A stretch of DNA of 64,000 bases from Spizellomyces sp. 'palustris' (lineage: Eukaryota; Chytridiomycota; Chytridiomycetes; Spizellomycetales; Spizellomycetaceae), in assembly GCA_006535965.1 (NCBI GenBank), contig QEAR01000041.1:112227-176226 (forward strand). The letters run 5' to 3'. Under the pieces are notes generated by a model. It was given only the letters and a program-made list of their open reading frames with translations, was not told the origin of the DNA and did no database searches. The position numbers and the translations under genes are program-made. Shown here one piece after another: positions 50,601 through 62,584 of this stretch. Numbering within the stretch: position 1 is the stretch's first letter; each line of letters starts with the position of its first letter.

Positions 50601-52789
50601 CTCGTCCAAGATATACGGCGTCCCAAGGTCGAGCTGTGTGGGCCGGATGATGTTAGCACTGTTCCTATACTCTGCCACGACGGGTAAAAGGTACCTACCA
50701 CTGGAATGTGTGGGTCGTTCTCAGCTGTTTTCCGGTAATAATTATAGACGAGACTGCCCATTCCTGTGTTCATCACAATAGGAGGATACTCTTCCTAAAA
50801 ATTTCAATGTTGGCTCAGTCTCTTCTCAGCTCGTTTGTGGTAAAGCAGTTGACCTACCGAGTATTCCATTAGCGCATATCGACAGGCATCCTTTAACGAG
50901 ATATCTTTGTGTGTTCGCATCAGTTCACCGGCTTCCTTTCCTTTTAGCTTTTTCTTCTTAATGTTTCGCACACGAGAGAAATGAACAGGTGTCTTAAGTG
51001 GGACTCTTAATGTTGGCCTGTGGAAGGAGCGTAGTTCCTTCTTGGTCAGGTGCGGTTTGAACTGAAAGGATATGGGATCATAAGTAAGATCATAACGTCA
51101 GGATATTGGTGACGTACATAGAGAGGATGAAGTTTGACCGCTGGTAGAGCATGCTGTAGTGTACCGGCGCCGTAAGTTTGGCGCACTCGATCAGAGCCAA
51201 CCAGCCTATGGCCGTCATAGAGCCGATCTTGTGATAAATTAAACCTTCGCAAACGGTTCTGCATAATAAGGAAAGAGGAACATCCACGTTAGCTCTCGCA
51301 CAGTAGTTGGTCGCAGATCAGACATAGAGAGCCGAGGCCATACCGTTTTTGATTCCAAGATGCTGCTACGTCGTTTTAAAGCTTCAAAAGTTCTCTAGTT
51401 AGCACCATCGCAAATCGGGCCGCAGCAACCCCCAATGCACCTTGAAGTTTCAAAGATTCTTCCCAGTCTTTCTGCGGAGATATTCGCCCGGCTCGCTGAT
51501 CTGGTTCGCTTGCCTCCACGCCTTCCCATCGTATAGCAGATTCCCACACTCCTGCGTCCAGATCATAGTTACGGAATACCAGTCTCTCACGTATTCTGTT
51601 AGCACATAGCATTAGAAGTAAATCCATGAGATTTTAGACTCTGAGAAGACCAACCTTGATGCAGGTTGTTCCTTTGGTTCAGAAAAGTCGTCGTCCCATA
51701 CCACCCGGTCCTCCCAGTGCTCGAGCACCACAGGGTACATACTCGATGGCAAATCTCCATCCTTTGCACGAAATGGTGTGTAAATCGTATTGCTGCGTTA
51801 TTCTCAATTAGGGACGACATATAACAAACCCTTTTTTCGGTGTGAACCTGTGCTGATGTTGGAATGGGTTTAAATTCCACCTTTTCAAAGACATACAAAG
51901 GACCACGGGTCGTCTTTGGCGGTAGTCTTTGGCGGAAGAGCTCTCGGTCATCGCGGGCCACTGGATAGGGCTGTTTCCTCAGAGATGCTATTCAAAATGA
52001 GACCGCCCCAAGAGGTACTATTAGTTATACTGCCATCTATCACAACGGGCGTATGAAGCCCCGAGAAAGTCCTTCGGACAGGTACCCCTCGGCCCGAGAC
52101 GCGGGACTGCCCACCTTTAGTAATTAGTCTCTTCCTCGGTCGCTGCACTCTGGACCCTTTTGAAGAAAAAATTTCAGAGAACTTCAGTTCGCCCTCTCCG
52201 AAGCCGGGATATATTTGGGCAAGTCGAGCTCTGTCATAGACTTGTTGCACTGGAGGTGGCTGTGGCGGTGTAGGAATTGGAAGTATCGGAAAAGTTGCAC
52301 GGGGTTCCCGCAAAGTATTCACCGGTTCGTGTGCATTGACTGCTTCCTCCTCATCGGGTTCGGCTACATCATAATCCTCATCCAAGTCACCAAGCGTGCT
52401 CCGCCGTGCGAAGGGAAGAACAGGGGCCGCCCGCGGTATAACCATAGCAGTAGCCCCGCCAAATTGATATGGCCCCGTTCCTTCATCAGCTAATTCATCG
52501 ATGCCCGAAAAGTCTACCGCGTCAGCATCCGGTTTTACAACGCCGGTTTTCGAGTCTCCAGCTCCATCTTCCGATGCCAGTCCCAAATCACCAAGGATGC
52601 GACTCAAATAATCATCACTTTCCTCCAAAGTTTTCCGAAAGTCCTAGAAAGGTCAACTGTATTTAAGCAATCCCATGCCCTCCTATCTCAAAGTTGCTTG
52701 TGGCGATCTATGCACACCTCTGGCAGATCATTATCTTGCAACTTTCCACTCTCGTCCACATTCCCAAACAGATATCTCACGGAAGACAT
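47629..52789 (-). CDS. TAF1: TFIID subunit TAF1 with C-terminal bromodomain
   Basis: TAF1 is the largest TFIID subunit, binding TBP and core promoters. The first exon (from 52789) starts MSSVRYLFGNVDESGKLQDN, the TAF1 N-terminal signature, followed by DDYLSRILGDLGLASED and DAVDFSGIDELADE. The central conserved (DUF3591) region includes KFSEIFSSKGS, LDLGTPYILDEVDASPFFGF, MRRDPQKRLRYEMLVKSFPG, LRQRLKEFAQFAKKGENTGW and VLPNEEEIRRLVTPEMV. The bromodomain follows: VDLASILGRVITELIAIPEA, VAVPDYYDIVKKPKTLEQIR, YKTAAAFLDDLELVANNARI and YNGTMHPLTTIAEGLVTRAR. A coiled helix and a Pro-rich end PPPAPPAPPPVVQ close the gene. I find one bromodomain, where animals have two and budding yeast TAF1 none. I could not see the zinc knuckle. 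Many introns. Confidence 0.92.
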
Positions 52790-53042
52790 TGCCCTTCCAT
52801 AGGTAGCTACAGGAGTCAAAACTGCCTAAAGCATCGACGAGCTTTAAGGGAGACGGCGGCCTTCTAAATGCAATCACCCCCAGCTGCCCACCTCAGATCC
52901 AAACCAAGGCCATAAGCGTTGGAGGGGCGCAGTCACTGATAAGTGTCACGTGCTTTATCGCACTCGTTTGAATTCTTTTTGTATGGAGCGTTTTGCTGCC
53001 TTTGGCTTCTTGGCAAACCACTTTGCCCTCTTTTGGACAACC

Positions 53043-55017
53043 ATGGCTTCCACCGTTGAAGTCTCCCAGCAGTATGACACCATTCTCATCCTAGACTTTG
53101 GGTCGCAGTACACCCATTTGATTGCGCGACGCATTCGTGAACTCGGTGTTTACTGTGAGCTGCTGGCATGCACCGTCAAGATGGCCGATCTCAAATTCAA
53201 ACCCAAGGGTAACTTTAAACATTTAAACGAACAAATCTTTTCAGTAGCGGGTTGTTAAATATGCTCTGAAATATCTAGGTGTTGTACTGTCTGGTAGTCC
53301 CTACTCTGTCTACGATGTGGACTCACCACATGTTGACCCGGCCTTGTGGACCTTGGGCGTTCCTGTCCTTGGTATCTGCTACGGACTACAGGTTAATGAA
53401 AAGTGATGGGTTCTTGCGCGACAGGTTGCAGGATTCTGATGATCGTTGTTTAGGAAATTGCCTGGTCAAAGGGCGGTAAAGTAGAACCGCACGACAAGCG
53501 CGAGTATGGAAAGGCCGATATCCAGATCCATCCTGGAAGCAGGCTATTCGCAGGCCTTCCCAATGATTTAACCGTCTGGATGAGTCACGGCGATCAGCTT
53601 TCCCAGGCTCCTGAAGGCTTCAAACCAGTTGCGCATACCGCGACGTCGCCTTACACCGCTATCGAAAATGAAGCGGAGCAGATCTACGGTATCCAATTCC
53701 ACCCGGAAGTCACCCACACTCCCAAGGGTTCTGCCATTTTGAGAAATTTTGCTATCGGGATTTGTGGAGCCAATGCGAACTGGACGATGGTAAGCGCCGT
53801 ACCCTGTCAGCGCTGCAGTTGTGGATGAGAGCTAATGCATCGCTCAGGCGTCATTCGTAGACAAAGAGATCGAACGCATCCGAAATGTTGTCGGTCCCAC
53901 TGCCCAAGTTATTGGTGCAGTCAGTGGTGGTGTTGACAGTACCGTAGCCGCCATGATAATGAGCAAAGCCATTGGTGACCGCTTCCACGCCATTTTGGTC
54001 GACAACGGAGTAATGCGTCTTAACGAATGCCAGACTGTACAGCAGACGCTCCAGAAACACCTCGGAATCAACTTGACGTTAGCGGATGCGAGCGAGTTAT
54101 TTTTGGGCAGGCTGAAGGGCGTCACTGACCCCGAGAAGAAGCGAAAGATCATCGGCAACTCCTTTATCGAGGTCTTTGAGGCAGAGGGTGCCAAGATTGA
54201 GGCGCAGGTGGAACAGGAGGGCAAAGGCAAAATTGAATTTCTTTTACAAGGAACTCTGTACCCCGATGTGATCGAATCAATTTCATTCAAGGGCCCCTCC
54301 GCGACCATCAAAACCCACCACGTAAGTAAAATCACTTAGCGTACTGTTTTTGGAAGATTTGCTAAGATCAGATCGACAAAAACCAACAGAATGTCGGAGG
54401 CTTACTGGATGACATGAAACTCAAAGTCATTGAACCTCTCCGCGAACTCTTCAAAGACGAAGTCCGTGCCCTTGGAAGCATCATGGGCATTGATGACGAG
54501 CTGATCTGGCGTCATCCTTTCCCTGGGCCTGGTATTGCCATTCGTGTCTTGGGCGAGGTGACTCCCGAGCAGGTCGCTATTGCACGTCACGCGGACCATA
54601 TCTACATTGAGGAGATTAAGAAGGCGGGTCTTTACAGAAAGATTTCGCAGGGTATGTAGGAACACGTCGTTTGCTCTGGGTCTTTTGCAAAGGTTAACAT
54701 TGGTGTGTCCTGGTTAGCCTACGCTGCACTCCTTCCCGTGCGCTCTGTTGGTGTGATGGGAGACAAGCGGACATACGAGCAGGTCATTGCTCTGCGTGCC
54801 GTTGAGACAAAAGGTATACATGAAGCACCCCGTCCAAACCGAGACCCGCACATCTAATTCCAATCTCACAACAGACTTTATGACCGCTGATTGGTTTGAA
54901 TTTCCGTACGACATTCTGAAGCGCATTAGCAGCCGGATCATCAACGAGGTGCAAGGAGTGAATCGTGTTGTCTACGATGTCAGCTCCAAGCCACCAGCTA
55001 CCATAGAGTGGGAATAA
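53043..55017 (+). CDS. GUA1: GMP synthase (glutamine-hydrolysing)
   Basis: The enzyme converts XMP to GMP with ATP and glutamine. The glutaminase half has [20 protein letters not shown], the nucleophile loop [12 protein letters not shown] with Cys, and the His/Glu pair in [20 protein letters not shown]. The synthetase half has the PP-loop [18 protein letters not shown], then [20 protein letters not shown], the lid [40 protein letters not shown] and [11 protein letters not shown], then [17 protein letters not shown]. The dimerisation domain ends [20 protein letters not shown] at 55017, the universal GMPS ending. Start at 53043 ([13 protein letters not shown]) is chosen over an upstream in-frame ATG at 52950 because it fits the family length. 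About six introns. It is divergent from TAF1. Confidence 0.97.
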
Positions 55018-55345
55018 GGACTGCAAGCTGCGGATTCATGATTGTTACTTGCTTCATTTTTATGTACAGTTTAAATAGATTATTCATTTGGCTCCATTAT
55101 CGACTTGTTCGAGGGCACGGCAAGGAAAAGAAGCGTAAATTTGATCAGAAACAGAAGCTAAAATATTTACAGATTACAGCCCAAAATTCAGCCACGCCAT
55201 AGCGTTGCAATTATATACGCCCCTGCATCCTTCTTTCCCCTGTTTTGATAAAGGTAAAATTGATGATGATGTTTATCAGTCCTCTGCTCCAAAGATGCGT
55301 TTAATTGGTGTCATAAGAACGCTATGGTACGAATCAGTACAAATG
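55018..55345. other. Intergenic, convergent GUA1 and zinc-finger gene
   Basis: AT-rich 3' flank with no gene or repeat that I can support. Confidence 0.45.
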
Positions 55346-57099
55346 CTAAAGCGTATAAGGTTCGCAATCATTCACGCCATACCTAATTAACCCACGTGGC
55401 CGAACGGTTGTTGTCTCTATAGTGATTGTTTGTGGCATCGGCATATTAGGATTAACTTTTTTAAAAGCCTGCAAAATCTGTTCGTGCTCTTCATCGGTGA
55501 GTTCTCGAGGAACTGTTTCGGAGCGACGTCGCTTACTTGTGGACCTGTCTTTCTGTGATGCCTTGCGATCGTCGGTGGTACGTTTACGCTTTGGTCGTGG
55601 GGATGACGCAGAGCGATGCTGTTGCGGGATTTCAAAGGCCTCTTGGCTAAAAGTCGGATAGAGTGCTAGGGATGGCCCTGCACGGGAGGGTTCAAATGCG
55701 GTGAAATTGTAGCGGTTCACCGGTGTAGCAAGTAATGGGTTTGCTTGTGAATACCCCGGCGGGGTGAGATGTAGTGGTACTCGTGGCGGCTTCGAGGCGT
55801 TGGCCCTATGAATCACGTAAGACTCTTCTGAAAATGTTGCTGGACTGGGATAGGGATCCTCTGGGTAGGACGCAGAACCATGTAGTAAGTGGCCACTTGA
55901 TTGTCGCAAGCTACTGCTGAGTTAGTATCAGGTAGTGAGCAGCATTCCTACTTAAATCAGGCACGAAGGTATCCATACTTGACTGGTACAGGACCCGGTG
56001 GAGGAATCGCGAAAGATTGGGGAGCCATGTGTAATGTGATGGTAATCCGGTCGCCGCAAGACAACGGTTTTCCGTTCTTGGAGTACACATATTTGTCTTT
56101 TGAGGGCCAATCCCCCCGTTCTGTAACAAGAAAAATGTCAACCGTCTTTGTTGTCACATCGAGATGTACACGACAATGGATTGGCACTGACCAAATCGCA
56201 AACGATATCCATCCTCATCCCTCAAAAATGTGCCGCGTCGTAACCCGCGTTGAATGATTTCTCGTATTGCAAACTTTGATGATCATCGAATTCCACATTC
56301 AGGTGATGGTGACCAACCGACGATACCCCGCTCCGCAAAATACCTGCAACACAGCATTTTTCTGTCCATCATTTTCAATTCTCTCTACCAGCTTTTGGAG
56401 ACCCGGGTTATCCCTAGATATACACATAATCACTTCAAGTGACTGCTCACGAGGACGTGGGAAAGAATTCACTTACCGCTCACAGTGAAAGACAGCAGAA
56501 AGGAGACGATTTTCGATGACGAACAATCTATACTGAGGAAATCGAAATGGGCGGATATCTGTATCAGACGATTCTGGAGGAACGCTTCCTTCAAGGTTGA
56601 TAATGATCTTGGGAGTCGGTGTAGCACCCGGAGAGCCAGCCCCGACACTTGATCTAACACGTCGAGGTGGAAACTCTAGGGATGATCGGACTTTTGGGCT
56701 CTTTGCCAGTGGAGAGAGCACTATTCCAATTATCGGTGGAGACCGACCGTGCTTTTTGGTATAGTGGGAATTAAATTCGATTTCAGTACTAGCTTCCTCC
56801 GAGCATGTCCTAACGGGACATGGAATAATTGAAAGTTCTGAAAAAGCAACAAGCGCCACAATTGTCAGCACAATGAGTTTCACCGAACCCTAAGCTCCAC
56901 GTCAATAGTTACCTCCTTCATGTTTGCACTGAATCGTCTCTGGGCGAGTTTTATGAACGCGATCACACTCCTTGCATGTTCTTTCCGGTAAGGGACAGCC
57001 ACAGGATTCCTTGAGATGCAGCTCCAGCGCCTTACTGCTGTTCATTAAATACAGACATAGTGGACAAACATGCCCTCCTGTAGGCTGTGACTTGACCAT
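55346..57099 (-). CDS. Unrecognised nuclear-type zinc-finger protein
   Basis: I do not recognise the family. The N-terminus (MVKSQPTGGHVCPLCLYLMN from 57099) has a CxxC..H..C finger ending HLKESCGC, then RTCKECDRVHKTRPETIQCK, and after an intron a C2H2-like finger, IIPCPVRTCSEEASTEIEFN with SHYTKKH. A middle exon reads PKIIINLEGSVPPESSDTDI and RPFRFPQYRLFVIENRLLSA. Another has HCRVHLDVTTKTVDIFLVTE, then YVYSKNGKPLSCGDRITITL, which looks like a beta-rich domain. The C-terminal exon is disordered with a strong basic cluster (RPKRKRTTDDRKASQKDRST), a likely nuclear signal, and ends YGVNDCEPYTL. About 480-500 residues. Splicing near 56190-56470 is uncertain. Confidence 0.65.
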
Positions 57100-57942
57100 G
57101 CTCGGATAATGCCAATGATCCAGCAAGCATCAAAAGCACCGCGTTCCAAAATGCCGTTGGATTCCTTCACGTCAGCAAAATCCTGTCACATGTGATTCGT
57201 CAATTCATATCCCCATATAGGGTTAAAGTGCTGCGCCATATACCCTCCGATCAGGGATGATGTCAGTTTTCGGGTAAAATTTCTGATGCGCTGATCATCT
57301 TCCCCGTGAGCTGAGTCACATGGCCAACGCCCATTTTCCGCGCCGCGCGCCGATGAAACGCTTTCTTCCGAAGGATCCGTTCATAACATCTCCCTTCCGC
57401 ATCTTCCCGATAGGCGTGCTGCGCTTTCCCTTCCGTCTTCCCGTTTGCAAGTCACGCGTGAGTTCTGTGGGTGGGAAAAAAAAAGGTTTTAACCCGAGTA
57501 GACGAGGACATAAAAAGGTGAGGGAATTCATCTCCATCCCCGCGACACGTCGCTCTGCACATCACTCGCGTCTATCCCTCTCCGCACTTTCACGGCTTTC
57601 ACTGTCAGACCTCCTAAGCATCTCTTGGCTATCACACTCTTGTAGACCGTCCCACCATTTTTCTCATTACTTCCCAGTTGCATAACCATCGCAAGTATGT
57701 ATCATTTGAGCGTTAGCTGGAATGTGGGCTGGACAAGTAAGGCGGAGCATGGTCGTTTACGGGCTACTGAAAACGATGTGATCTCAGTCCACATGAGGAA
57801 TTCATGTGGTTTGACGAACATTGCCACCGAGTACATGTTGCCGGGAGAATAAGCAAGATCGGACTCGTACACGGCAATCATACGCGGTTCACCAGACGAG
57901 GTGCTAACTTCGTTCAATTTCAAATTTCCCTAGTCTATCACA
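57100..57942. promoter_or_regulatory. Divergent promoter region and likely 5' UTR intron of the carrier gene
   Basis: This region separates the zinc-finger gene from the carrier. A T/C-rich stretch at about 57540-57660, then GCAAGTATGT near 57692 and a CCTAG just before the carrier ATG at 57943, fit a 5' UTR with an intron. The ORF at 57320-57685 is low-complexity and probably untranslated. Confidence 0.35.
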
Positions 57943-59227
57943 ATGTCAAAAGACCAAAAGCCAAAGAAGAATCTCGCGATCCACTTGTTGGCGGGTGGTT
58001 TTGCCGGATGCTGTGAAGCGTTGAGCTGCCACCCTCTGGACACCATCAAGGTGCGATTGCAGTTGCGCGGTGAACGGTCTGCGAAGAGACCCGTTACCAC
58101 TGTTGCTGGTCAAGCCATGAATGCTGCCGCCGCAGAGTTGGCCAAGGTACGCAAGCTTGTTCATGGATATCGGAGAGCTCCGTGTCTAAACCGACTGTAC
58201 CATGTAGCCAAAGCGCCAAAACTTCATCACAGTTGGTGTAGATATTGCGAGAAAGGAGGGTGTTTTGGCATTGTATAAGGGTCTTGGAGCTGTCGTCACG
58301 GGCATTGTACCAAAAATGGCTATCCGATTCTCTTCCTTTGAATTCTTCAAGTCAAAACTTGCCGACAAACAGACTGGACAAGTCAATGCTGCGGGCAACT
58401 TTGTTGGTATGTTGAAAACGTTCCATTTTTCGACATTAGCCAAGATAGTGTTCTGATCAGTACACTACTTGTATTAGCCGGTCTCGCTGCTGGTACAACA
58501 GAGGCCGTGTTGGTTGTGACTCCCATGGACGTCATCAAGATTCGTCTCCAGGCACAGCGTCACTCAATGACCGACCCACTAGACATTCCAAAGTACCGCA
58601 ATGCCGCACACTGTGCATATGTCATGGTCAAGGAGGAAGGTGTCGCATCCTTATACAAGGGTGTCGGCCTTACCGCTCTTCGACAAGGTTTGTCGTAACA
58701 TTTGCACCACTAGCAGATGAATGTTGTCACTGACAAGGATGGCCATGTTTCAGCCACGAACCAAGCTGCAAACTTTACAGTGTACCAGTTTTTGAGGAAG
58801 CACCTACACGACATGCAACCGCAGCACGGTGACACCCTACCCGCATACCAGCACCTGGTCATGGGTTTCATCTCTGGTGCATGCGGTCCTCTCTTCAACG
58901 CTCCCATCGACACTATCAAGACCCGTATCCAAAAGGCACCATCCGAAGACAAGGGGTGGGTGCGATTCGTCAAGGTCACCAAGGGCATCGCTCAGAATGA
59001 GGGTTACGCTGCTTTCTACAAGGGATTGACACCCCGTGTGCTCCGTGTGGCACCAGGTCAAGCCATCACCTTCATGGTATGTTGTTATGTCGTAGGATGT
59101 CGAGAGAAGGTTACTGACTTCTCCCCTTTCTCAGGTGTACGAGCGGGTGTACAAGTGGATGGTAACTCTGAGCGAATCAATGCGTGTGGAGGATTACAAC
59201 AACAGCCAATCCAACGCGGAGGCATAA
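57943..59227 (+). CDS. SFC1: Mitochondrial succinate/fumarate carrier (SFC1/ACR1 type)
   Basis: This is a six-span mitochondrial carrier that exchanges cytosolic succinate for matrix fumarate, feeding gluconeogenesis from C2 compounds. All three carrier signatures are visible: CHPLDTIKVRLQLRG, VTPMDVIKIRLQAQRHSMTD and APIDTIKTRIQKAP. The second half-signatures are EGVLALYKGLGAVV, EGVASLYKGVGLTALRQ and EGYAAFYKGLTPRVLRVAPG. SFC1-type features include ATNQAANFTVYQFLRK after the second repeat and MAIRFSSFEFFK. Start MSKDQKPKKNLAIHLLAGGF; end YNNSQSNAEA with TAA at 59225. About six exons. Substrate is by family resemblance. Confidence 0.9.
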
Positions 59228-59632
59228 ACGTAGAAGTATTACTCAAGCGGACGCACATGTTAATGCGGAGTGGATACGCGGGGTGTAAGGTAGACAAGCG
59301 GGGCTTTCAATTTATTTTTTGATAATAGACTCAAGTTCCAATTTGGGCGGATGTGGAATGTGTGCTATCAATTGTTGACGGACAATATACTAGTTGCTGG
59401 ATCGTGCTTGTTGAGAGCAGTGAAACGAACTTAATTGCAAACTGCCAGTTCCTACAGTTGTCTCAAGACGAAGGGTTTGACTGTCCAACAAGTACGCCGC
59501 AGAAGTATAATATTCAACTAAACAATATTGCGTGCGCCGGCTACGTACGAAACAAGGAAAAAAAACTCATACAAATATGTACAACCGAATCAAAGGAACA
59601 CCAGAACCTCCAAGTGCCGGACGACATAGCCC
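59228..59632. other. Intergenic, convergent carrier and copper transporter
   Basis: These 3' flanks hold an open frame (59353-59763) that runs into the copper transporter antisense and has no domain. Confidence 0.45.
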
Positions 59633-60799
59633 CTAACAACACAACTCTTCCCCACTGGCTTCATTCAGTACAGCCGCCTGCACAGCTGCTCTTGTCCATT
59701 CAGAAAAGATGGCTGCACCCACCGCTAAGCCCGATACCACCCCAAAGAACAAGCCGACATTGAATGTCATGGCTACCAACATCAATGCATACGCTCCCGT
59801 AGCCGTGACGAACTTTGCCACTCCGCGAACAAGTGCCCTCTTGAGGCGTTCCGATCTGGATTCATCAACGGCGCTAAGGACGAGCTCGCTTTTGGAGGAT
59901 GAAGTTGAACCCGAGGTTGATCGGCCGTAGAGACGTTTGGCTTCGTAGGTTGCAATAAAGGCTTGCCAGGCTTCATAAAGGATACCAAAGAAAAAGACGG
60001 CGAACCATGTGCCGGCGTACTGACCGTTGGTGCGGGGGACCCATTTTTCAAAGAGAACATAGTCTACGATGCCTATATTTGCGGAAAAAGGAAACGTTGT
60101 CAAACAGCGGGCTAAAATGCTTCAATACGTTGAAGCAAAAAACATACCAGTATGGAAGAACATTTTCATGACGGGCGGATCGTTGCTACCACCGTTCGAG
60201 CTAGTTGAACAAAGTGACAAACCAGGTGTCGCCGCGCACATTTGCTTCCACTCTGCACATTGCCTCATATCAGGCATTGCTTTGCACAGTAGGGAATATG
60301 TTCCGAGCAAATCGCATTGGGCATAACCAGCGGTATCGGATGGAATAGAACATTGTTCACAACCAGGCATGCTCATTTCAGTGCAAATGCTCTTAATATT
60401 TTGTGTCGCGATTTTACTAGTCGGGATGCCGGGCAGTGCGGTCGAGGTCGCTTCCTTGCACTGAGCATTGACCGTAGGCGCAATGGTCGACGAGTTACCA
60501 CACATGTTGACAAAAGTCTTGCATGACCCCATGGCCGGCATGTCTGACGTGCAAATGTCCGCGTACAAGGACATGGGTGAACAATACTGTTGCGGCACTC
60601 CGCCAGACGCACACTGTTGTTGAATGGCGCACCCTGGCATCCCACTCATTTCGCTGCAGAGAGTGTCAACCTGCGCCGTCGCAATGCTGTCTGAGAGCCG
60701 GAAAGACGCGCAATTGGGGTCTGTAGGTGTTGTTGGGCATGTTGTTTGAGCGAGAGCGTGGGCCAGGAAGGGAAGGATGAGAAGAATGTGTTGCTGCAT
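59633..60799 (-). CDS. Ctr-family copper transporter with Cys/Met-rich ectodomain
   Basis: Ctr proteins form trimers that import Cu(I). The start MQQHILLILPFLAHALAQTT at 60799 is a signal peptide. The ectodomain has two related Cys-rich modules: LCSEMSGMPGCAIQQQC..YADICTSDMPAMGSC and ICTEMSMPGCEQC..LLCKAMPDMRQCAEWKQMC. The transporter core follows: VMKMFFHTG then, across an intron (about 60152-60074), IVDYVLFEKWVPRTNGQYAG. TM1 is TWFAVFFFGILYEAWQAFIA. A cytosolic Ser-rich loop leads to TM2 with AYALMLVAMTFNVGLFFGVV and TM3 VSGLAVGAAIFSE. The MxxxM-like pattern in TM2 (MLVAM) and the GxxxG-like TM3 fit Ctr. It ends GEELCC, a Cys pair as in many Ctr tails. An upstream in-frame ATG at 60862 is less likely because it buries the signal peptide. 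Confidence 0.88.
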
Positions 60800-62584
60800 G
60801 TCTAATGGAAATGACGAAGGTGGAAAGAGGTCGTTTTGCCAGACGCTGATGGACGAGGGCAAAAATCCCTCACCCTCTCTTTTAAAAATCCATTCTTAAT
60901 TTCAGCCAAAAAGCGCCGCGCCGGAAAAGAGCCAATCAGACGGCGTTATTTTGGCCCTCGAGAACGCTTCCATTCATGAGGTATTTATGCGTGATTCACA
61001 TCCAATCAATTTGGGCGTTTCATTATTATGTAAGCGATAAGGCTCCTCCGCCTGTGGGGCCTGGCGCGTTGTTTGATCGTCACCAAAGGATTGATTGCTC
61101 CCAAACCTGTGGCCCTTACGTTAGCACCTTGACACTCTGGTCTCCGGCAACCTCCTACTCGATACGGTGATGGGACTGGATATATGCACACATGGCCGAA
61201 CAGCGGACCAGTTTGCATAAATTGTTATTTATTGCCGAAAGCCACTGGCTTGACGAGCACAGCTCAAACCAGACCGTTTATTGTGCGGATCTGCGGTGGT
61301 TTGATCGTTGTGAAGATGACTAGGATGAGTGATTTGTATGGCAAAATTGCCAAATTGGCCAGCCAAATACTTTAATCAAAGACAAGGAATGTGATGTGCT
61401 GGCTCGGATAGTCCCGTCGCAAACTATTGAGGTCTCCAACTGCGTGGACCACGCCATGTGCTAGAGGAGGTATGTTTTGGTAGTGTATTTCAACAGATCA
61501 GCGATCCAAGGAATGCCTTTCCGGAGCGGTTGTATCAATTCAACTTGCACAGCCACGAGGGCGCGATATGACTCCTTGCGATGGAACACGCTCGCGTACT
61601 AGGACGCGTTCTTTGATAAAACAGCGCTCACGCACCCGGACCTTTTGCGAGAAACACGACACGTTCGGCGCGTTCTTCGACGCGACAGCCCCTATATATA
61701 CTCCCATGGAACATTCAGGTCTCCTTGCAGGGGAAGCCGCCAGCGCCCTTAAACCATGCACCATGTCCCCCTACTAGGGGGAAGTGTCTACAATTCTCCT
61801 TGCACGGACATACACGACGCGTCGCTTCGACGTGACAGCCCATGGCGTAATAAAGAGCACGCGAACGTGGATATGAACCCCTTGCAGCTCCAGCCATGGA
61901 AAAACGCTCAACTCACTACGCATCGCCTTGGTCTATAAAAGCAGCCCGTCTCTTTCCCCCTTCAGTTTCCATCTCTCGCATCCGTCCATTGCTCGGTTTT
62001 TGAGAGATTGGTTGCATCCGTGTAGTTACTCACATTCTAATACATTTACACCAAGGAACTAGGGGGCCATCACCGTAGATCAATGGATATCAAATGGGCT
62101 ACTGTGGTCAACACTGTGACATCTTGATCACTCGGTTCTGTAGATATTTGGATGATATGGATTCATGACGATGCTAACGGTACGATTGAGAGGCATCTGA
62201 ATGTAGTGTGCACGGAAGCGTCATATGAGGTCGCTTAGATTTTGGAATGTTGTGTTTGATGGCCCAAAGGTAATACGACTGTTTCTGAACCGGGGAATGT
62301 GCGTTTGTGATCATTGTGCTGCGGAGAACAGCCATGCAGCGGGGCGATATCTAGTGAAATCGGGCATGCTTTATGATTGACCGCCTGTGTCTGCTGGATT
62401 CTGTTTCGTGCAAGCAAACTGGTTTCCTGACGAGCAGGATCATCCAAGGGCAGGATAGTGTATTGCGATTACATGTTTGTACGCCGAACGAGATTGAAGC
62501 AAGGAACTCATGTTCCTGCCTAGTCTGCGCCAATGAATACTCTACTTGATGGCTTCAGTCGCGCTCTACCATACACCGCCCTGC
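60800..62584. promoter_or_regulatory. Non-coding region with degenerate repeats, ACGCG elements and TATA boxes
   Basis: No convincing ORF spans this 1.8 kb. A CCAATCAG box near 60928 probably serves the copper transporter. From 61572 to 61886 CTCCTTGC-like words recur at 61572, 61721, 61796 and about 61878. TTCGACGCGACAGCCC at 61676-61691 returns as TTCGACGTGACAGCCC at 61826-61841, 150 bases apart. ACGCGT occurs at 61604 and 61817 and ACGCGA at 61680. TATA-like words are TATATATA at 61693 and TATAAAA at 61934. It looks like a promoter whose transcript I cannot identify. Confidence 0.4.

Noticed and set aside
53844-54335. A 163-codon minus-strand frame
   Set aside because: It is antisense to the GMP synthase PP-loop exon.
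62145-62205. Possible C/D-box snoRNA (ATGACGA ... CTGA words)
   Set aside because: The C box is imperfect, there is no terminal stem I can pair, and I cannot identify a target.
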